Positions 34,008-46,189 of a DNA stretch of 64,000 bases are shown here, piece by piece; the first letter of the stretch is position 1, and every line of letters begins with the position of its first letter. Below the pieces are notes generated by a model. The model worked only from the letters and a program-made list of their open reading frames with translations, did not search any database and was not told where the DNA came from. This stretch comes from Brienomyrus brachyistius (Eukaryota > Chordata > Actinopteri > Osteoglossiformes > Mormyridae): positions 12,115,191 to 12,179,190 of the forward strand of contig NC_064540.1 in assembly GCF_023856365.1 (NCBI RefSeq), read 5' to 3'. Both the position numbers and the translations under genes were made by a program.

Positions 34008-34156
34008 CCTGATGTAGGCCCTCTCATCCCAGGAATCCCCGTGTGACAGCAACAGGGCTGTTCAGTATGCTGGCCTCGTGCGGCAATGGCTGATTGAAGT
34101 CACAGCGAGAGACATGGGCCTCGCCTTTCTCAGGACCTCCCTCAAGCAATGAGATC
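34008..34156 (+). pseudogene. Relic of dynlrb1 exon 3 with its upstream intron end
   Basis: From 34033 the sequence follows dynlrb1 exon 3 (18419-18586): GAATCCCC, then TGTTCAGTATGC-GGCCTC, then GACATGGGCCTCGCCTTTCTCAGGA, then AATGAGATC, with several small deletions. The similarity continues into the intron side: CCTGATGTAGGCCCTCTCATCCCAG here against CCTGAAGTGGGCTCTCTCTTGTCCCAG in the gene. Including intron means it came by DNA duplication and not from an mRNA copy. The reading frame hits TGA within four codons, so it is dead. Exon 4 was not found downstream. An exon 2 trace near 33770-33822 (before TAAAG|GTAAGA) is possible but weak. Confidence 0.8.
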
Positions 34157-35329
34157 TCTGGACTGGACACTCTGCCCTTCTCATGCTGATTCACCCACGG
34201 ATCTGGATGATCATTCAGTCGCTATTTATAGCATTGATGGCATGTGGGCTCCACATTAATGTTTCAGAAGGTATTGGCATCAGTACAAGGCCTCATCAAA
34301 CACCTGATATTGAAATAAGGGTGACATCCACCTCATGGTCTTCCTGCCATGATGATCATTCCCAGTTGTCATAAAAAATGACCGCATCCCAGTGGTTCTT
34401 TTCGGTTTGGACTGTTTCTTCCGATTCTCCTTCTTATTGAGATTGGTTTCTTATTCTGTGGAAAGGCACGTGTTTAGTTTTATCTGAATCCAAGGCTAAT
34501 ACTGGATATTTATATATAATATGCTGCACCATTAATGTTTTTCCACAGCTGAATAATGCAGAAGGTTTGATCGCATGGTGGAGAGAAGAAAAATTAAAGG
34601 AAAGAAAAGAGAGAGAGAGAGAGAAGGCTTTTGGCATTACAAAGCATTACAGAATTGCTTTATGAAAAAGGACACCTTATGTCCTTTTTCATTAATTACA
34701 TACATTTTTTTCTTATGATACAGTTCGTATTCACTTTGTTTTTCATCATCATCAGTCACAATGTATTACTGAAGTGCTAAAGACTGTGATGAACAAGTTA
34801 ATGAGGAACCTCTGGCAAGAACTACAGGGTCTGGGCAGGGCCTCAAAATTCAGTAATCAAGGAGCTAAAGGGGAAATTTGAGGTGTGTGTGTGTGTGTGT
34901 GGGACAGGGGGGTCGGCTAGAGTCCAAGAATGACTCTTAGCTGAACCTTTTGTCCTCTGATTTGCAGACTTAAGAGGAAGTACCCCCCCCTGTGATTTGC
35001 ATAGCCCTTCGCTTGTCACATGACACCACAGAAAACTTTCTCAAATAGCAGCAGTTAGGTCTGTGTCAGGGCAGACTGCCAAGCGAGCTGTACTGTATCC
35101 ACGGTTTAATAGGCAACTCTGACTCCCGCAGAAATCACCACTCACCCATTATGATGTCCTATGTCCATTCATAATTCACAGGGTTAGTGCTTCTTCTGCC
35201 CTGACCTAGACCTGAACCAGGAACCATTGGCTCATCAGGCTAATGGTCTCACAACTTAGCAATTTCTGCCCATTTCTGAGACTCAATCTATACTGTTTAG
35301 CATATCTATACTACATCTATGTTAAAAGC
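34157..35329. other. Non-coding stretch with GT and GA microsatellites
   Basis: No gene was recognised. A short GA tract lies at about 34607-34623 and a (GT) tract at about 34884-34901. Confidence 0.45.
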
Positions 35330-35545
35330 TGCATGCGTGGGTGGAGCCTGGATGCTCTGCCCACATTGTGTGAGAATCTCAGCTCCCTTCTGCAGTCCAA
35401 AGACATGCATATGGAAAACTGGCTTTTCTACGCTGCCTGTAGGGTGTGACTGTGTGTGAATATGTGTGCCCTGCAGCGGACTGGCATCCCATGTGGGCAG
35501 TATCCCTGCCTCTGGGGTAGGTGCTAAGAACATGGATGGATGAAG
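35330..35545 (+). repeat. SINE-like repeat, strongly diverged copy
   Basis: Fragments in the expected order: TGCAGTCCAAAGACATGCAT, GCCTGTAGGGTGTGACTGTG, GTGTGCCCTGCAGCGGACTGG, and a final ATGGATGGATGA. The tRNA-like head is missing. Confidence 0.6.
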
Positions 35546-36541
35546 AGAGAAGGGACCAATGTTATAGCATTATCTGTGTAATGTTCATAATCCTGAAATA
35601 TTTGCAAATGGAAATTGTGCATTTATCAGGTATTTTGTATAAACGGTACCTCTGTACCTGGTTATTTATAATATATAACGTTATTTAACACCAAGCACGA
35701 AAACATTTCAAATGTATAATAGCAAACACCTACTTGATTTATATGTATGAATACTAAAACCAAAATATGAATTTTAAAAGCGGCTTTAGTGTTTTTCTTT
35801 TATAATTCAGAATTTCCAACTAGACAGCTTTTATTATAATTTTTGTCTTTCTGTTACTGGTGCACCGTAATGGTTGTGTAGGAGGTCCTTTTGTGGCCTC
35901 GCTGCGCTATGCACTCTGAACATCATGCTCCCCCCGCTACTGCCCACTCATGTGACAGATCCACACGCTCCCAGTGCTGCTGTTTTACCCCCAAGCCAGA
36001 GAGAGAGCGAGAGAGAGAGAGTGCTGCAATCGCAGTGATCTCCTGCGGCCTGGCACGGGCTCACTGCAGCCGACGCCACAACAGAATCGGTATTTTAACC
36101 AAGCCGGAGGCTGGATCACCCCCAAACAGAGACTCTGCGACAGTGAGAGCAGCCGCACTGCCGATTGCGATGCGGGTGTGTGTGCAGGCATTAGGGATGT
36201 GGCAAGGACCAGCAAAACACAGCTGAAATAGTAAAATTTAATAATAGACTGTATCTCCTCTATAAATACCATAAAATAACACAATATAAATTTTATACAT
36301 TTATAGCCACAAATTTGCATGTAGATGTAGTAAGTGCACATATATCAACACAAATACACCAGACGCACATGTCTGACAGTTGAACCCATTCACAGTGAAG
36401 ACACTTCCCTTGTTGTATGGAAGGTTCCTCTCGGGCCAGTGATGCCCTGCCCACCCCAAACCCATCACTGAAGTCTGTTCTTTGATTCCTTAATGTAAGC
36501 ATGTGATGAGCACTGTAGTGCCTGGATGCCGGGCTTTGTTC
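35546..36541. other. Non-coding stretch with a GC-rich block
   Basis: The block 35880-36230 is clearly richer in G+C and CpG than its surroundings and carries a GA tract (about 35999-36020). It could be a small promoter or first exon but no coding signature or splice donor was convincing. Confidence 0.35.
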
Positions 36542-36564
36542 GGGGGGGGGGGGGGGGGGGGGGG
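36542..36564 (+). repeat. Poly-G tract, 23 bases
   Basis: A run of 23 G residues. It may form stacked G-quadruplexes. Its exact length is likely to be unreliable in an assembly. Confidence 0.9.
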
Positions 36565-38065
36565 TGCCTTCAAAGATGAAAGGGTCCAGGCCAGGGGTTC
36601 TTCTAGAGTTTCGTCTTGATCACAAACTTCTCAACAGCCAAGCACAGGATTTTAAGTACATATCATTTTCTCACCTTATGTACAGTGTTTCAAAGAGCAA
36701 ATGATACGTAGCAACTAATCTGACCATTTTTTTTCCTTTTGGTAATTAAAATCACAAAGATATATAGTGTACAGACCGCTGTCCCTTGGACAAACAATTA
36801 CAAAATTACCAGATTGATCAAAATCATTCAACCCTCTAAAAGGTGGTTACATTGAGCTGACATGTAAATTTCACAAAGCAGCTCAGAAAATTTCACTGTA
36901 CCAGCAAACTTTTTTTTTATTATTATTGTGATATGGGTATTAATTCAGCATTATCTCACATATCTAGTGCACCTTCTAAAGCTTTTAGAACTGGATTGAC
37001 CAATTGTGATAATTCTGTTTGGACATATATAACTCTGGAACAATTGTACCATTTTAACAAAACTATTTCCATGCACAATTTTCATCTGTAATTACATTTG
37101 ATTCTGCTAAATATATAATAAGAGATTTCTACTTAGTTAATCTGCTAATCTGCTGTTAGCTTCTCGTCTTCTCCATATTTTTCCTAAAACGGTGACTGTG
37201 AAAAGTAATCATTAGGGCAATAGCATTTACCACCACAGCACAAAAAACAGTGGAGTAACACTGAGCTATTTCAAGTTAGTATTTTTAAGTATTTCTTCAC
37301 TTTAGGCCCTAATTTTCCTATTAACATTGTGTGTTGGAAACTAAAGCAGAGATACTGGCAGAAGTTATTTCACGATATTCCTTCCTAACATATTCAGCTT
37401 CCAGAGATAATGGGTCGATATCGCTTCAGAATGGTGCCTTACAAATGTCCCCCACTGTGATTTAAAGAACATGAACATGATTTCTTATTTATGAGGTTCT
37501 GTGAGATACGTTTGGGTTCCTGCTGTCTATATTGCTCTATCCCCTTTCAAATGCTCTGCACTTTGTACTCTTGAATAAAAATTACCAGCGATAGCAACCG
37601 TCAATCAAGAGTGTAAAAAGAGTTTATATGAGAAACCGAATGCACTTCTCACATTCTGTAGTCTGTCCTACCAACCAGACCTGCACATCAGATAACAAAT
37701 GCACACTTCCCTGTGTCATCCAGACCCTTAAACAGGTGTCCATGTGTGTGATCATACATGCGTTGCTGGTGCTGCACATTTGTGACTTGAGTAGGTCGAT
37801 TTATTGTCTAATGTAATATATCCTGTGCATGGATCGCTATAGCTGCTGTCTCTACCTGAAGAATACTAAGCATGTTTTCAGGGAGAGTGGGAATTCATTG
37901 GCAAACCTGTAGATCCTGCGGATCTCGGGCAGGATCGTGAGGAACTACCACACTCACCTACTCACTCAGGACACCGGTGTGGGGCGTAAACTTTCTGTCC
38001 TAAAAGTAAAAACGAAATGCTGTACATAAATCCGTAACCGATGTTACTCGTAAACTGCTTTGGAT
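36565..38065. other. Non-coding stretch downstream of gpr22
   Basis: AT-rich. No exon or repeat family was recognised. It might include alternative 3' untranslated region of gpr22. Confidence 0.45.
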
Positions 38066-38071
38066 TTTATT
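38066..38071 (-). terminator. Candidate polyadenylation signal of gpr22
   Basis: AATAAA on the minus strand, about 160 bp after the gpr22 stop codon. It is the first such hexamer downstream. Confidence 0.55.
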
Positions 38072-38229
38072 GGAAGATTTACAGACCCTGACTCAGCTGT
38101 GATGTATCAGCTGTCGGATGTTTCGTCCCTGAAGCGCACGCACGTGAGGGCAAGCACGCGCACCGGAAGCACAGATGTACGGACGCAGGATGCGCGGACA
38201 TGACGGCGCTGCCACGGCGGCGTGCCCTC

Positions 38230-39703
38230 TCACTCGCGCACTGCCTCCGTGAGGCAGCGGTCCGTGGCGTCGCTGCCCTCCTGCCGTTGCTTACGCCCTT
38301 TGCGAGGCTCCACCCATGAGTTATGGATGACGGTGCCGCTGGGGGCGGGGTCCACCTGCAACAGCGACACGACGCGCTTCTTGACCCGGGTGCGCAGGGC
38401 GCGGCGCAGCTTCTGCCGTGTGAAGGCGTACAGCAGCGGGTGGAAGATGGTGGTGCCGTAGGCGGCGGCCAGAAAGCAGAGGCGGAGGCGCACCAGGTGC
38501 TGGCTGGGACCCAGGCTCAGGATGAGTACATTCACCACCGAGATGGGTGCCCAGCAACCCAGAAAGGTGGAAATGATGATGAGCGACATGCGGAAGACAC
38601 GCCGCTGCCGCTCTCGCCGGTCCCGGTGTCGGCGGACGGCCCGTCGCAGCGCGATGATGGCCGATACGGAAGCGTGCACCCCCATGGGTGTCGGGATGGG
38701 GCCAGATGCGCCGTCGCCCGCAGTTCCATCAGCTGCCACTAGGGGCGCCGAGGACATGGGTGGAGGTGAGGTGGCCGTTGGCGTGGGGGAGGGAATAAGA
38801 GGAGGCTGCGAGAGGTGCTGACCCTGGCTGGAAGACTCCGGCCTCCCCCTGTCTCTCTCCCCCCGCTGTCGAACCCTTCCGCCTTCGGCGCAGACGGCGC
38901 CCCCTGCAGCCCAAGCTGCGAGGACGCTGACCCTTGCGAAGGTGGGAGCTGATGCGGATGTTGAGAGCCCGTAGAATCTTGGAGTAGGTGACCAGCATGA
39001 CTACTACTGCAGTGAAGAAAATGGGAACCTCCAGCAGCAGGTGGTAGTAGCCAGTCAGCTCCACGGCTGGGTAGCCAGGCCCTCCCACGCACAGTAGCGT
39101 CCGATTACGCCAGGCCTGCTCGCCCTCGTCCGACAGCCCCGAGAGGAATTCCACCTCAAGGAAGGGCACAAAGAACACGGCGAGCGAGATGGCCCACACC
39201 GTGGTGAGCAGAAGGGCGGCCCGGCGGGGCGTCAGCAGCCTGTTGGCCGGCCGCACGGAGATGTCATAGCGGTCCACGCTGATGACCAGTACGTTGATGG
39301 CTGTGGCCACACTGGCAAAAGTGACACAGGCCTCATGGAAGCAGCAGAGCAGTGCCAGGTCACGGCCCAGTGGGAGCAGGACCACCACCACTGTCAGCGG
39401 CAGGCAGAGCACACACACGATGACGTCAAGGACATGCAGGTTCACCGTCACCATGTTGCTGACCGAGTCAACGAGGTTGGACTGGGCGCAGTAGAGAACC
39501 AGCACTGTCAGGTTGCTGCTGAAGCCCAGGATGAGTTCCAGCATGAGGAAGCTGGTGAGCGAAGCCTGGAAGCTGACTGGGTATGGCAGGTACCAGCCCG
39601 AATCCAGGCCCGCCCCAGCCGAGCCCTCTGGGCCTTCCTCCCCGGCCAACCTGGCCAGCCCATCGCTGGTTTCCGGATGCTGGCCGTAACTGTCGGTCTC
39701 CAT
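38230..39703 (-). CDS. gpr22: GPR22-type orphan G-protein-coupled receptor, with a +1 frameshift in intracellular loop 3
   Basis: This is a rhodopsin-class orphan receptor of the plasma membrane. GPR22 of other vertebrates is expressed in heart and brain and couples to Gi/o. The start at 39703 lies in a strong ACCATGG context. The first part (39703 to about 38860) holds TM1-TM5: GFSSNLTVLVLYC, NLHVLDVIVCVLC, the DRYDISVRPANR motif at about residues 144-155, and a glycosylation site NRT (200-202) next to C205 in loop 2. The second part (to 38230) holds TM6-TM7: FRMSLIIISTFLGCWAPIS and YGTTIFHPLLYAFTRQK. The NPxxY motif is HPLLY, a known GPR22 trait. The two parts lie in different frames; one extra base (or two missing) between 38755 and 38880 would explain it. 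A run of six C at 38859-38864 is a likely spot. The joined length would be about 490 residues, longer than human GPR22, with the excess in loop 3. Both halves are well conserved, so sequencing error is more likely than decay. Which fish paralogue it is remains unclear. Confidence 0.92.
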
Positions 39704-39810
39704 GGTCGGTTCCTGCTTCCCTCAAGCATAGCAGGGCCCATAAACGCTGGCCCCCATAGCCCAAGCCTTCTCACCGGTCACCTGACAGGGGCGGCACTTC
39801 CGTGGTGGTC
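39704..39810 (-). other. Probable gpr22 5' untranslated region with splice acceptor
   Basis: On the minus strand a pyrimidine run (TCTCTCTCTCTTTCCC) followed by ACACCTGCAG ends at 39811, 107 bp before the ATG. This is a good splice acceptor, so the single coding exon may be preceded by a non-coding exon further upstream. The donor was not located. Confidence 0.4.
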
Positions 39811-40908
39811 CTGCAGGTGTCCAGGGAAAGAGAGAGAGAGAGACAGGAAGTGATGCGAGTTACAGCTACAAAAGGGGGTCAGCACTGGGTAGACAGGCAG
39901 AAAGAGGGGGTAATGGAGTGAGTCATAAGGACCCGACCACTGGAGGGGGAGAAGCCAGTTGATAGAATATATATGATCATGGGGTTTTGCTAGGGCTTGA
40001 GAAAGCCCCAAAAAATGCCGGAACAGTTTGCATCGGCTTCTCTGTGTCCTAGCAGCATCGCACTGCGTCAAACCAGCTGTCTCCCACTCTCAGGAAGAAA
40101 AAAGGAGATGCCTCTACCGCAGCAAAACTGGTGAGGAGCACGTGGTTACATTCAGCCAAAGCTCTCTGATATTGTCTCAGCACTGCCCCCCAGTGATGAC
40201 AAAAAGGAGCTAATGTAATTTTTTATATACACTTGATGTGGCCATAGATGGTAGAAAGTACAGTAAGTTGTTTGTTTTTTATTTAAGTCATTTCGTTCCC
40301 ACGAGGGAGACAAATCGCAGGAACACAATCAGAGTTTCGGCAGACAACCTTCACACAAAAGCCCACCTGGTGCCCCAGCAAATTTTAACAGATAAGGGTT
40401 CTGTGTCAAAGCTACTGCATGGTAGGGCAAAGGGAGAACGGATTCTTGTGTTTTCCTGTGTAACAGGGACAAAGGCCCCCGGTGGCTTATTAAAAGTGTC
40501 ATTGCGGAAGTATTGAAAGCACCTGTTCCAAAGCCAAGGGCCACCAGCCCCCAGCTCCTAAGGAGATGTACAGCTCTGTAATTACAGTTCCCATGTGTGG
40601 CCTCGCTCTCACCTTCTCCTTGGTCTCCAGGAGACCAAGCAGTTCCAACCAGCTGCATGAATGTAGCACGACATCCCTGTCCTACCACAGCCTCACTATC
40701 ACTTTGCTCATTCAGATGGAGGTATACTGGTAGCTTGCTAGGTAGTGCTGTGCCTCACACCTCCAGGGCTGTGCGTTTGGCCCCTCCCCCTGACTCGGTC
40801 TGTGTGCTATATGCTTGCATTCTCAGTTCCTGTGCTCCACTTTCGTGCATTTAGGTGAACTGGTATCTCCAAATTGTCCACAGTGTATGTGTCTCCATGT
40901 ATGAACAA
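39811..40908. other. Non-coding stretch upstream of gpr22
   Basis: No exon was recognised. A perfect small hairpin, CTTGGTCTCCAGGAGACCAAG, lies near 40618-40638. Confidence 0.45.
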
Positions 40909-41035
40909 GGTGTCCCCTCTAAAGCATCCCGTCCACGGTGTCCCCTACAGGGTGTCCCCTCCAAAGCATCCCGTCCACGGTGTCCCCTACAGGGTGTCCC
41001 ATCCACGGTGTCCCCCACAGGGTGTCCCCTCCAGG
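40909..41035. repeat. 42-bp tandem repeat, two full and two partial copies
   Basis: Units begin at 40909 and 40951, each with GGTGTCCCCTC, AAAGCATCCCGTCC and ACGGTGTCCCCTACAG. A 28-bp shortened unit (40993-41020) and a final fragment follow. The unit itself is built from a repeated GGTGTCCCC motif. As 42 is divisible by 3, the frames stay open and give false open frames. Confidence 0.93.
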
Positions 41036-41430
41036 TGGTCGCTTCCAAGGCAGGTGGGAGTCTCCTGACTTTTCCCCTTTGCTTCCTGGCTTACTGTACC
41101 TCTGCACTTAACAAGTAGTTTTGGAAGATGGGCGTGATCAGCACATGCAAAAACTATTTCCTTATGAGTATGGTTGGGTGAAAATGTGGATGAGACAAAT
41201 ATCAGGGAAACATCAATATTATTAAGACATCATAAGGGTTAATGCACAAGGAGCCATGCATTCTACATTCTTAACGCTCAATGTTATCTACTCGTTTGTG
41301 CCCAAAGTACCTAAATCTTCATTTTTATGAACAGAAAACATTTATTAGTAAAACTGCTTTACTGCTATGATTTGCCTGGCTGTCACTAAATGTACGGTTA
41401 TAGAAAATCAATCGACACCCTTCTGACCAA

Positions 41431-41464
<34 letters not shown>

Positions 41465-42334
41465 GCCAACCTTTTTGGCTCCATCGTGGGAGGTGTCCAC
41501 AGATGGAGTCGCCTATCACCGGCCTGGACGTTTTGTGTGCCATCACACTGACTCGCTGAGCACCTTGTCGGCAAACGCCTGCTTGCCCGCTTGGGGCGGG
41601 CCTTTGCCAGCGGCTCAGCGAATATCGCCCATGCAGCCGACCGCGATGCAGAGAAAATAGGTTTTTCTCTGTAAAGACAGATGGGTTGGAAAGGGGGCCG
41701 GCGAGCGGCCGGGCAGGACGTGAGCACGTCCCGTACTGTGTCAGTATGCCTCAGAGCGACCTCATTCCTGCTCGTGATGCTTCTCTCTGCACCCTCCTGC
41801 TCCTGAAGGAGATATCTGGGCCTGTATTCACAGAGGGGCCAAGTGGCCAGACAGGAAGAACAGCCATGTTTATGAAGCGCTCATGACATACCCGTGTGAT
41901 CCACAAACGCATGCTATCAGCCGCAGGCAGGGCCATGGCGGTCCGGTCGCTGTAGCAGTGGCTAGTGCTGACCCCGACCATTACGGCAGCCCTCTGCTCC
42001 GGGCAGATCCATGCCATCACACCGGCTCACTGCTGCCGCACCCTGCTTTACACATTATTGCTTTCCCATTCATTGCCATATTTTACACTGTAAGCCATTT
42101 GCCTAGGTCATCTTTCTAGTTACCTATAACTCATTTCACTGCATGCCCTCCATAACTAACAGAAATATATTACATTTCCTTGACCAGCTGCTGTTAAAGA
42201 GGGAAAATGCATGCTTTCTCAGAATCTCTATTAGATCCATCCAACGACACCATACAAAATTGTTATTCAAATCCTGATTCAATCTTCAAATCTTGATTAT
42301 TTTATCATTACAAATAATTAGGGGTATGATTAGG
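41036..42334. other. Non-coding stretch
   Basis: No gene was recognised. The GC-rich part 41465-41720 contains short open frames without family resemblance. Confidence 0.4.
41430..41464. repeat. (ATT)n microsatellite
   Basis: About 11 uninterrupted ATT units. Confidence 0.97.
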
Positions 42335-44054
42335 ACAGAATGCCAGTCCGTCACAGGGTTTATACAGACGTCCACTACAGGCAATTCTCATATGATAGTT
42401 TAAGTACACAAGAAAGGAAAAACATTCCTCAAAAAGAGAAAAGTGGGATTCAAACCCCCAACGCTGGCAAACCCCACGCTAACCCCCCCCTCCCCCGCCC
42501 CAAAAAAGCTCATATGAGCAAATGAATTCATACTGAAACTCACAAACTCATAATAAACTCAAAGCAAAAGGCCCCCACTAAATAGCACCGTAGCACATAG
42601 ACAATTGGAATGGAGTCCAGTGACTGGGAATTTTTGTGTTGGTTCATTCCACCTATCACTGATTCATGATATTGAAATTTATGTGTTCTGCTCTTTCACA
42701 AGCACAGTAACTGCGACCAGACACTGAGTTCTCCAATGCACATATCCAAGTTTTATTTTTATTGTCTCTTTAACTTTCGAGTTTCCCCTCCTGCGGTCGA
42801 CCTTTTTCCTGGCTTTGCCCACCTCCTGTACATTTTCATCCACACTAACCCCATGATTCTGCACTTCCATCTCTGTCACACCTCCCAAACTGGAATGATC
42901 CCCACAGTCACCATAAATGTTTTACTTATGCAATCCTGCTCGGAAAGGATCCAGGCAAATTCGTTAACAATCCGCCGTCATTTCAGGCAGCTGTTAAGTG
43001 TAATGACCTGTAGTCAGATCTCCTTGGAAGATTTCAGTTTTAGTTCCGGCTAAACTTGAAAAGGCACCTAAGTTAGCATTCCCATCAAATCTAAAAAAGT
43101 TAGGAATAGAAAATGATGAAACAAATGTGAAACAGCCCTTAGTGCCAGCGCACCCAGACAGCACGTCTACGTGGGTCAGATCCCAAGCAAACACTGTCGC
43201 GCAAACGGCAAACTCCACACGCAAATTGGAGCTACATTTAAATTCTACAATCCAGGTTTTATGAAGTGGCATCTTTACCTGCTGAGTGAGTGCACTCCCC
43301 ACCGGCCCACCAGAAATTTATTCATGACCGACTGTCAATCTTAATTAATTTACGCATCAGTTCATATTCACCTTCCCTTGCTGCACTGAAGATAAATGAT
43401 GGGAAAAAACACTCATAATGAGAACTTGGCTCAGCAGACCTTGGAAATAAAGAGTGGCATTAATCTTCAGAAAATTAACCAAATTTAATCAGCGGTGCGC
43501 TGGCTTGCTTGTGTTTGCTAATACTGCGAATAAACAGGGACGTCTTAGCATTTCGTCGCTGCTGACTATATTAGTGCGTAAACGCACTTCTGCCACAAGA
43601 CAAAGTACCAGAAAAGCATCATATAGCTGACAATCAAAGCATAGAGTACGTGAGCGTGGTAACAATGAGGCCACAGCTGACTCGCGGAACTGGTGACACT
43701 GCAGCCAGAGGGTACATATGACTATATGTACAGGCGTGTTAAAATCAGTTGTTCAAAGGATGGGCCATTTACTGTAGCTGTGACAGAAGCCACCTCTTAT
43801 CCACCAAATATAATCAGTTATAGCAAATATCACACTCTAACAATAAGCGCGGAGATCAGTGGCTATAAGAGTCACTGCAGTCATCTCATCAATCAGCGAG
43901 TGAGCATGAAAAGCTGTCAGAGGCTCAATATGTTAGGCAATCAGTCAGTCCATAACGAGTCAGGACAGAGATCGGTCAGTTTCAGTGAATCGATATCTTA
44001 GCAAGTGTTTGTGTACCATCTGGTGTATCAGTCTGTTGCGATGTGACTCATCCA
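42335..44054. other. Non-coding stretch with SINE scraps
   Basis: No gene was recognised. Short reverse-strand scraps of the SINE-like family occur near 42337-42375 (AATGCCAGTCCGTCACAGGG) and 43190-43222 (GCAAACTCCACACGCAAA). They are too short to annotate individually. Confidence 0.4.
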
Positions 44055-44170
44055 TCTTCCAAAGGCTAATCGGGTACAGAATGGGGTGCCAGTCCAACAC
44101 CGGGCACATCAGTTCACCTGACTGTCTGTGGACTGCGGCAGGAAAGACAGGAAAACTCCACATATCAGCC
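44055..44170 (-). repeat. SINE-like repeat scrap, minus strand
   Basis: GGGGTGCCAGTCCAACACCG, then TGTGGACTGCGGCAGGAAAG, then GGAAAACTCCACA follow the reverse order of the SINE-like family body. Confidence 0.45.
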
Positions 44171-46059
44171 AACAAATGAACTCTTACATTGGTATAATAG
44201 TCTTAGGGTTGAAGCAACAGAGACCTACTATAGATACTAGGGACGGTAAGATTCACTGATTCGCATTGGTGCACCAGCATAAAAATTCATAATGCAATTT
44301 CCCCCATTAAAACAGTGTTCACCAGACACGATTTGGGATGAACATGGAATGCATTGTCTAACATCTTTCCATCGGTAAAACCCTTTATTATTTAGAAATG
44401 CAACCAACAATTTAGATTGATTCCCCTCTCTAAACTCTTCCTGTATCTGTACCATATTGAATTGCATAGCATCGTAGTCTTTTGCATGGCATCGTGTGGA
44501 ATCGCACTGCATCGCAATAGGACTGAATCAGATGGCATCCCATTAATAGTTGCTACATATGTATCTTTAATGTATTGGATGGTAGACAGTGCACTGAGAT
44601 GTGCATCTCATCGGCCTCAGTCAGCTCTGCACCCAAGACTCACTCACTAGTTCAGTTGTTCTACTACTATGGCGATAAAAGTGATTTGATTTTTATCTGT
44701 GATGGAGATCAGCATCTCTGATATTCTCTATTTTGCATTGATCAAAGTGCCCTTGTGTCAGTTATTCTGCACATTTTAGGACCATAAAAACCCCTCAGAT
44801 TCCCAGCTGCTCTGTCAGATACTGTTCCGCTACTGACTGTTACGTCTCTGGGTCCGTTTTTCCTACGACTCACACCCGGCTCTGCATTTTGCACGGGCGA
44901 GGTCCATCTTTTCATAAAACAGCGGCAGGGCGTGTCAGACCCGTGGGAGGCAGAGGAGGGAGGCGCGGATGGCGGAGGAGGTGGTGAAAATCACAGAAAT
45001 GGTTTTTTGATGCATCAGATGCAGGCAATGGGGAGTTAGAGGGGGGGAGTGTGGAGAGAGATGCGGAGAAAGAGGCTCTCATTCAGTCACAGAGCATCTT
45101 AATGCACAGTGGTGCTACCCTCACCGGCAGAAATGCGAATAGCAGAAGGCGGGTGGATGAGAGGGGCATAAGCTGAAAGGAAAGGCAGAGAGTGAGGGGG
45201 AAAGGGGGAGAGAAGGAGAAAGATGTAGCTGAGAGCCTGGGGCGGGGGGTGGCACGGATGCTGCGGTCCGATGCTCAGCTCATTACGAAGAGATTTCCAG
45301 CTGGCAGCGATCGTGAGCCGCCTGCCTGATTGCTGCCCGGCTCGGCCTGCCCAGGGAGGGGGGGGCAGGGCACGGGATTGGGGGTGGGAGAAACTGCTGA
45401 GTGGTGGAAAATGAGGCCCCCTTGCCTCACCTGACTCCTGAGACACACTGTGGAGACTCACCGCCAAGGTGTGGTGCAGGTGCCAGGCCGTCCCTTGCTT
45501 GCCAACATCACCCAGCTGGTATATTTAGCAGCCCCACAAGGGGGGGGGCGGGGGGGGGCATGAAGACAGTCACCCTGGGCTAGCGGCCTGAGGCTCGCTT
45601 ACTTCCTCCAAACTCCTTCACTTCCTCCCTAGAGGTCCTGCAGTGGCTCTGCACTGTCACCACAGAACCTACCCCCCCCACAGTCCCGAAAAGCTGACGG
45701 AGCTCTTCCGATGGACCGCAGTGTTCAGGGGGGGCCCCTTCGCACGCCTGTTGAGATTCTGCTCTCTCAAGGTTTTGAAATCCAGACCTCTGGCCTCAGG
45801 TGCTCTTTCCTCTTTGACTGTCAATATTTCAGCCTAAGATGCTGATCGTGCAGCGTCACTTTCAAGAAAGTGCATTTCTGACAGACTGGCTTCAGCATTC
45901 AGGGGCAGGGAGGCCTGCTGCTGTGCACTGGCTATAGCAGCATGTAACCCCAAAGTACATTAGAAGCGCAAAAATATAAAGTGAGTTATTTTCATCTGCA
46001 AAGCAAGTATTGATGGAAAGTGACCCTGAAACTTATCCATAGAAGCACAGGCCACGGGA
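44171..46059. other. Non-coding stretch with purine-rich and G-rich blocks
   Basis: From about 44940 to 45560 the sequence is G/purine-rich with several G runs (45039-45045, 45357-45365, 45541-45558). It has some features of a promoter-proximal or untranslated region, but no exon was recognised. Elsewhere nothing was seen. Confidence 0.35.
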
Positions 46060-46189
46060 CAAGCTATGTCCCGGACAAGGTGCCAGGCCATCACAGGGTG
46101 GAATAAGAGCAAAGGAGACATTGATCCATCTATACCACATATCTGTGGACTGTGCGAGGAAAAGAGAAACACACAGACACACACACAGG
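46060..46189 (-). repeat. SINE-like scrap followed by CA tract
   Basis: GTGCCAGGCCATCACAGGGTGG and ATCTGTGGACTGTGCGAGGA follow the reversed SINE body. A CACACAGACACACACACAC tract then leads directly into the MITE copy at 46190. Confidence 0.5.

Noticed and set aside
38321..39774. Long plus-strand and third-frame open frames over gpr22 (for example 39335-39853)
   Set aside because: They are shadows of the GC-rich receptor sequence and have no family resemblance.
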